Assembly (NCBI GenBank): GCA_014529385.2
Contig: CM043964.1
Span: 137,525,029 to 137,589,028 of the forward strand
Direction of reading: 5' to 3'
Source: Adiantum capillus-veneris
Taxonomy: Eukaryota > Streptophyta > Polypodiopsida > Polypodiales > Pteridaceae
DNA length: 64,000 bases
Below, piece by piece: positions 59,861-64,000 of the stretch. Position 1 is the first letter of the stretch; each line of letters begins with the position of its first letter. Under the pieces are notes generated by a model. That model had not been told where the DNA came from. It saw nothing but the letters and a program-made list of their open reading frames with translations, and searched no databases. A program made the position numbers and the translations under genes.

Positions 59861-62800
59861 CAAGCCCACACACTGAACTTAGCCATCAAAAACCCTTGAA
59901 AAAATTACTCAAAACCCTCATCTTGTACATTATGTTTCTTTCAACTGCATTGACCACACTTGCATGGTAGAGCCAATCATAGCTATGCATAGACACTATT
60001 TTTCCACCCATGCATGACACAACCTTGGTGGTCACCCATCGTCTAAGAGGACTCCATCTAGAAGGGAGGGAGGCATAGTATATACCAACTCAACATGATG
60101 ATAATACGTTTATTACGGGCATTTATTTTGAGCTTTTGATTTCCAGATTTTTATCATTTAAGTGCGAATATTTCCAAAATTACTATATATGTCCATACCA
60201 AGAGCCATTAATAAGAATTAGTAACAAAAGTAAAATATGATCCATGAATCAAGTGTACATATGTATGTATGCATGATAACCTTTAAAAATAAAAGAAATT
60301 TTGCTAAAAATGGCCAAAATACCTAGAAAATGAGGAATCTCAATAAAAAAATTTGTTAGTGTGAGCAAGTAATGTCTTTTAGAATGTTTGAGTCAAGTTT
60401 GGTATTTTATAGTGGTTTTTTGGTAAATTTTTATCTTTCTTAAAATAAATAAATAATTAATTAAATAAGCAAGAAGATTGGAATCAGGTTCTCACTTCGA
60501 ATGTAGAATTTCCAAACCCAAATTGATGGAATGGATAGAAAAAGTTTGAATCAATTTGAACAACATCACTTGGATGGCCTAATGGGCCAGGGACACAATC
60601 TGGGGCTATTGACAATAGAAGGATCCACGAGTGTCAGAATTCAAAAAAATTCAACTCAAGGGTACAATACATGAGCTAACAAGTCTACTGGGTAAGTTAC
60701 TAGTCGAGGGCAATCGGGAATCCAAGGTATGCACATCCTCTAGGGCCATTTCCAAGCCCATTGTAGAGAGAATTTTTGACGATGCATTCTACAAGATTGT
60801 ATGCGCTACTTGAGGCCTCTTATCTACTCTGGATATGAGGGGTAAGTTCCTAACCTTAAGAGAAAATGTTTTAAAGATGGGTATAGATAAAGGAATAGCG
60901 GCATGGCTCCAGGAAACATAGGGTAGGATGAAAAAATCCAGGTCCACTTGATCAAATCACAACAAAATTGAAATATAGCATCTCCATGGTGTAAAGAACC
61001 TATGACTAAGCTCAAAGTCCAAAATGGAATCCATTTTTTGACATAGCAAAATAGGAACGTCTATTTTAGGATGGCCTATTGGGAAAATCACCTTGACAAA
61101 CTTGTTGGGGATGCCTTTAGAATATGTTTGGTGAAGTTGGGGCAAGTTGGAGCTACAAACAAAGATATGTGACCACTTGATCCTTCCTATACTGCAAAGT
61201 GTATTTTGTGCTAGTGGGCCAAATACTCATCATATGACCACCAAACTTCATAGGATGGTTGTTCTACACTTGACTCTAACCTATTCCCGATCCCACTAAT
61301 TCAAAGGAAGTGTTGGGAGGGTGTCAAATTACTAACAGGCCAAGTCAGAGGTCTCGGGGACAAAGGGATCACCTCTTACGATATGGGACCACACAAATGT
61401 CATAAAAACACTTGATAGACTACTAGAGACCATGTGGGGGAGTAGGGAAACCACAAAATTCCATTTTTTTCTATGTTGAAAAAAGGCACGCCTATTTTAA
61501 GTTGGCACAAGATTGTATCTTTTTGCCCATACATTTGTTAACACATGTTCCCATTGTCAAAGGTGGTAGCAAAAGATGTAATGAAGATAAGAACCAACTC
61601 TGATCTAGTGGACACTTGACTTCGATCTAGAACACTTGCAATGCCACATACATGAACAAGGTATAATGGAATTCGCCTATTAACTTGAGAGTAGCGAAAA
61701 TTAGAGAGAGTACTTTTGAGAAATTACTTTGTGAGCATAGCGGGTGATCATAATTGAAGATAACAACATAAACATAGCATTTAGTTAACTTGGCATGAAC
61801 AATACTTTTGCAAGAGAGTGAATTTAGAGAACATGACAACAGTTGAGGACGGGATTTATGTGGAGCCAGTCCCCCCTCCAATAGGCATTTGTATTATGAT
61901 TTCTCCCATCAAGAGAGACTTGTTACAATACAATCTTTGTGTTCCTTGTGACCTAGGTGATGCAATGAAGATGGAAAGCCTCATGCATCACAAGCATAAC
62001 ATAAAATTTGTGGAAAGCTTTAAATATCCTAAGCCTCAGTCCCAAGACCTCAAACACCTTCGAAGGTGGAGAGAGCTAGCAGGGAATGAGGGGAGGGAAG
62101 AGGAAGAAGAAACATTTCATAGGAGAAAGAACTAGTTCCTCACTTATCTTCACTCTTCTTGCTAGCATACATAATAGCATAGTAATGAAGATGGAGAAGT
62201 GGCAAGCTTAAGCATTGAAGCATGGTTCTTGGTTGGATTTGCATTCCATACCCAAGAGTGCTGGTGTAGGCTCTCAACCTCTCTACTTGCTTGGAGAAGG
62301 AGAGGGAGCTCTTGCACTTTGCACTTCACACAATGAGAGTGTGTGTGAGTATGTGTGGGAGAGTATAGCCCCTAAGTAGGCCCCCTACTTGCTTTGATCG
62401 ACCCCCCCTTGTAGCTCATGCTTGAAGCTCATTGGACCCCTCTAGGCCTAGCCAATCACAAGCAAGAGTCATACCAAGCAACAAGGGTAGCCTTGGGACA
62501 AGTGTCCCCCTTTCCCCTTTGAGAGAGAGGGCTTGATAAATGCTAAAAAAATTAATTAAATACACTAAATTACCGTTGGACCCCTTGGAAGGCCAACCAA
62601 TAGGCTTTAGGCACACCATGAGGGTAACCTAGCTAGGGGCTTGGCATGTGTCCTACTTGCCCCTTGGGCAAGGGGCGCCCTTTGGGAGAGAGAGTGGTCA
62701 AGCAACCACCCCCCCTTATTGCATGGCTTGCCCCCTCCTTGTAGGGATTCATTTTGACTTTTGTGCCACCTCAAGCCCCTCAACCTTGGGCCTAGTTCCC

Positions 62801-63594
62801 ACCACAAGCTTGGCCCTTAAGCCCCTCGAGCTTGGACTGGGTTCTCACCTTAAGTACAACCCTAACATCTCAAGCATGATAAGCACCTCAAGCATCTCAA
62901 GCATCTCAGTCATCAGGCATGTCAAGCACCTTAAGCTTGGCCAGGTTCCCACCTCAAGCACAACCCTAGCTTACCTAAGGTCAAAGGACTTTTAGCACTA
63001 ACTATTCGAGGTCTTCAATGAAGATAACCCTAAGGTCTTTATGCTCCATTGGTTAGCCTTGCTCTTTGATAGACCATCTCTCATTTGGCCCCCACTACGA
63101 TTGGCCCCATGTGGAGATAAATCTATAAGCACATGTCTATATCCTAACCCTTGTTCCTGTTTATTCTCCCACATTAAATGATCAGTTTAATATGAGGAAA
63201 TCATTTGGGTTGGTTAGATATTAGATTTTATGACATTACCTCTCTCTTGAAATCATAGTCGTCCTCGACTATGAGGTAGAAGAGATAAAGTCTCAGTCAT
63301 TATTCAATCTTACTTAGCAGGTAGAGGATCCATTTTTACCCTACGACATCTTTCCAAGATGGATGACCAATCCATTTGGTGCTTGGGAGACATAGCTGTC
63401 GCAAGCATGTCTGCTCTTTAGTCCATTTCATTCTCCCAAAGTAGAGTGACAAATTCTACTTGGTGTTTGAGAGACGTCGTCATCACAAACATGATTCTAA
63501 GCATGCAAACTATTTAAACTTGTGCACAATTAAAAAGAAAACTAGTCTTATAAGAAAAAAACATGGGTCATTTAAAAGAAATTTGTACATTTGC
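59861..63594. other. Intergenic, unassigned
   Basis: No gene recognised. At 62750-62990 a degenerate repeat of cttgg…ggttccacctcaagcacaaccctag-like phrases and atctcaagc units is visible. The open frame 61818-62135 has no known motif. Confidence 0.4.
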
Positions 63595-64000
63595 TTACTC
63601 TAATGTAGCATTGTAAGCATTGACAAGGTTCATACTATCCTTAAGCTTTATTCCTTGCATCCATCTAGCATCTTCAAAAGGATATTTTTGAACATAATAA
63701 AATACCGTCGGATAATCATATCATGTTGTAGTACCTTGTTTCATACCGAAGAATAGCTTCAGGTTGTAGCAACTCTTCTTGGTCTTCAACTTCGGGAGGT
63801 TCTTCAATAATTGGTTCACTTGGTGGCTCTCCTTTGTAGGTCTTGAGTAGGCTCACATGAAAAGCATTGTGTATGAGCCAATGGTTGGGCAACTTGAGTT
63901 GGTAAGCCGTCTCATTAATAGGTTTCAAGATTTGAAAAGGACCATAGTATCTTTTTGCTAGCTTAGCATAATACTTGTGATGGCCCATAGGATTTTTGCC
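63595..64000 (-). pseudogene. Chromovirus integrase tail and chromodomain, cut by window edge
   Basis: The minus strand encodes KRYYGPFQILKPINETAYQL and HNAFHVSLLKTYKGEPP. An acidic linker and PEAILRYETRY follow. After a frameshift near 63716-63720 the frame continues RRYFIMFKNYPFEDARWMQG and MNLVNAYNATLE to a stop at 63595. These are the integrase barrel and chromodomain of the same broad family as at 0.2-1.1 kb. The rest of the element lies beyond 64000. Confidence 0.8.

Overview
This is eukaryotic nuclear DNA from a land plant with a large, repeat-rich genome. The evidence is a spliced, plant-type SEC31 gene, plant hAT (DUF659-type) transposase remnants, chromodomain-bearing Ty3/gypsy elements primed by initiator tRNA-Met, an LTR element with a tRNA-Asp-type primer site, and an abundance of (GA)n/(CT)n tracts. 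The 12.6-kb intron full of transposons and the general style suggest a fern or another large-genome, seed-free vascular plant. That species guess is weak inference.

Layout. 1-4.96 kb: body of a decayed Ty3/gypsy chromovirus on the minus strand, with part of the integrase core deleted. 4.96-6.34 kb: its LTR-like leader and unassigned DNA. 6.34-16.51 kb: a second copy of the same family, rearranged. Its LTR-gag-protease half lies on the minus strand (6.4-13.16 kb) and its RNaseH-integrase-chromodomain-LTR half on the plus strand (13.17-16.51 kb). An L1-like LINE sits inside a (CT)n tract in the minus-strand LTR. 16.7-17.5 kb: the 3' end of a hAT transposase gene. 17.96-18.5 kb: a LINE 3' remnant.

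18.77-36.96 kb (minus): the only clear host gene, SEC31, the outer-cage subunit of COPII coats. I can place 17 exons encoding 826 residues from the start codon to the beginning of the proline-rich region. The last third is not visible in the window. Intron 2 (23.4-36.0 kb) holds a copia-type LTR and leader, a non-autonomous hAT element with an 8-bp target duplication, a LINE fragment, a solo LTR, a short LTR flanked by both primer site and polypurine tract, copia fragments and a complete TRIM-like element with a 5-bp target duplication.

37-44.2 kb: intergenic DNA with two tRNA-derived SINE-like copies, a J-protein pseudogene, a pair of diverged direct repeats and a worn chromovirus fragment. 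44.2-53.2 kb: a complete 8.9-kb LTR retrotransposon with exact TGGTG target duplications. It encodes gag and protease but no reverse transcriptase, RNase H or integrase, so it must be moved by another element. 53.2-63.6 kb: mostly unrecognised DNA with fragments of a related gypsy element. 63.6-64 kb: the 3' end of another chromovirus, running off the right edge.

The elements form layers: LINE into LTR, TRIM into a copia fragment, and many families into one SEC31 intron. Autonomous chromoviruses, LINEs and hATs are all represented by broken copies. The best-preserved elements are the non-autonomous ones (TRIM, gag-protease element, hAT derivative).
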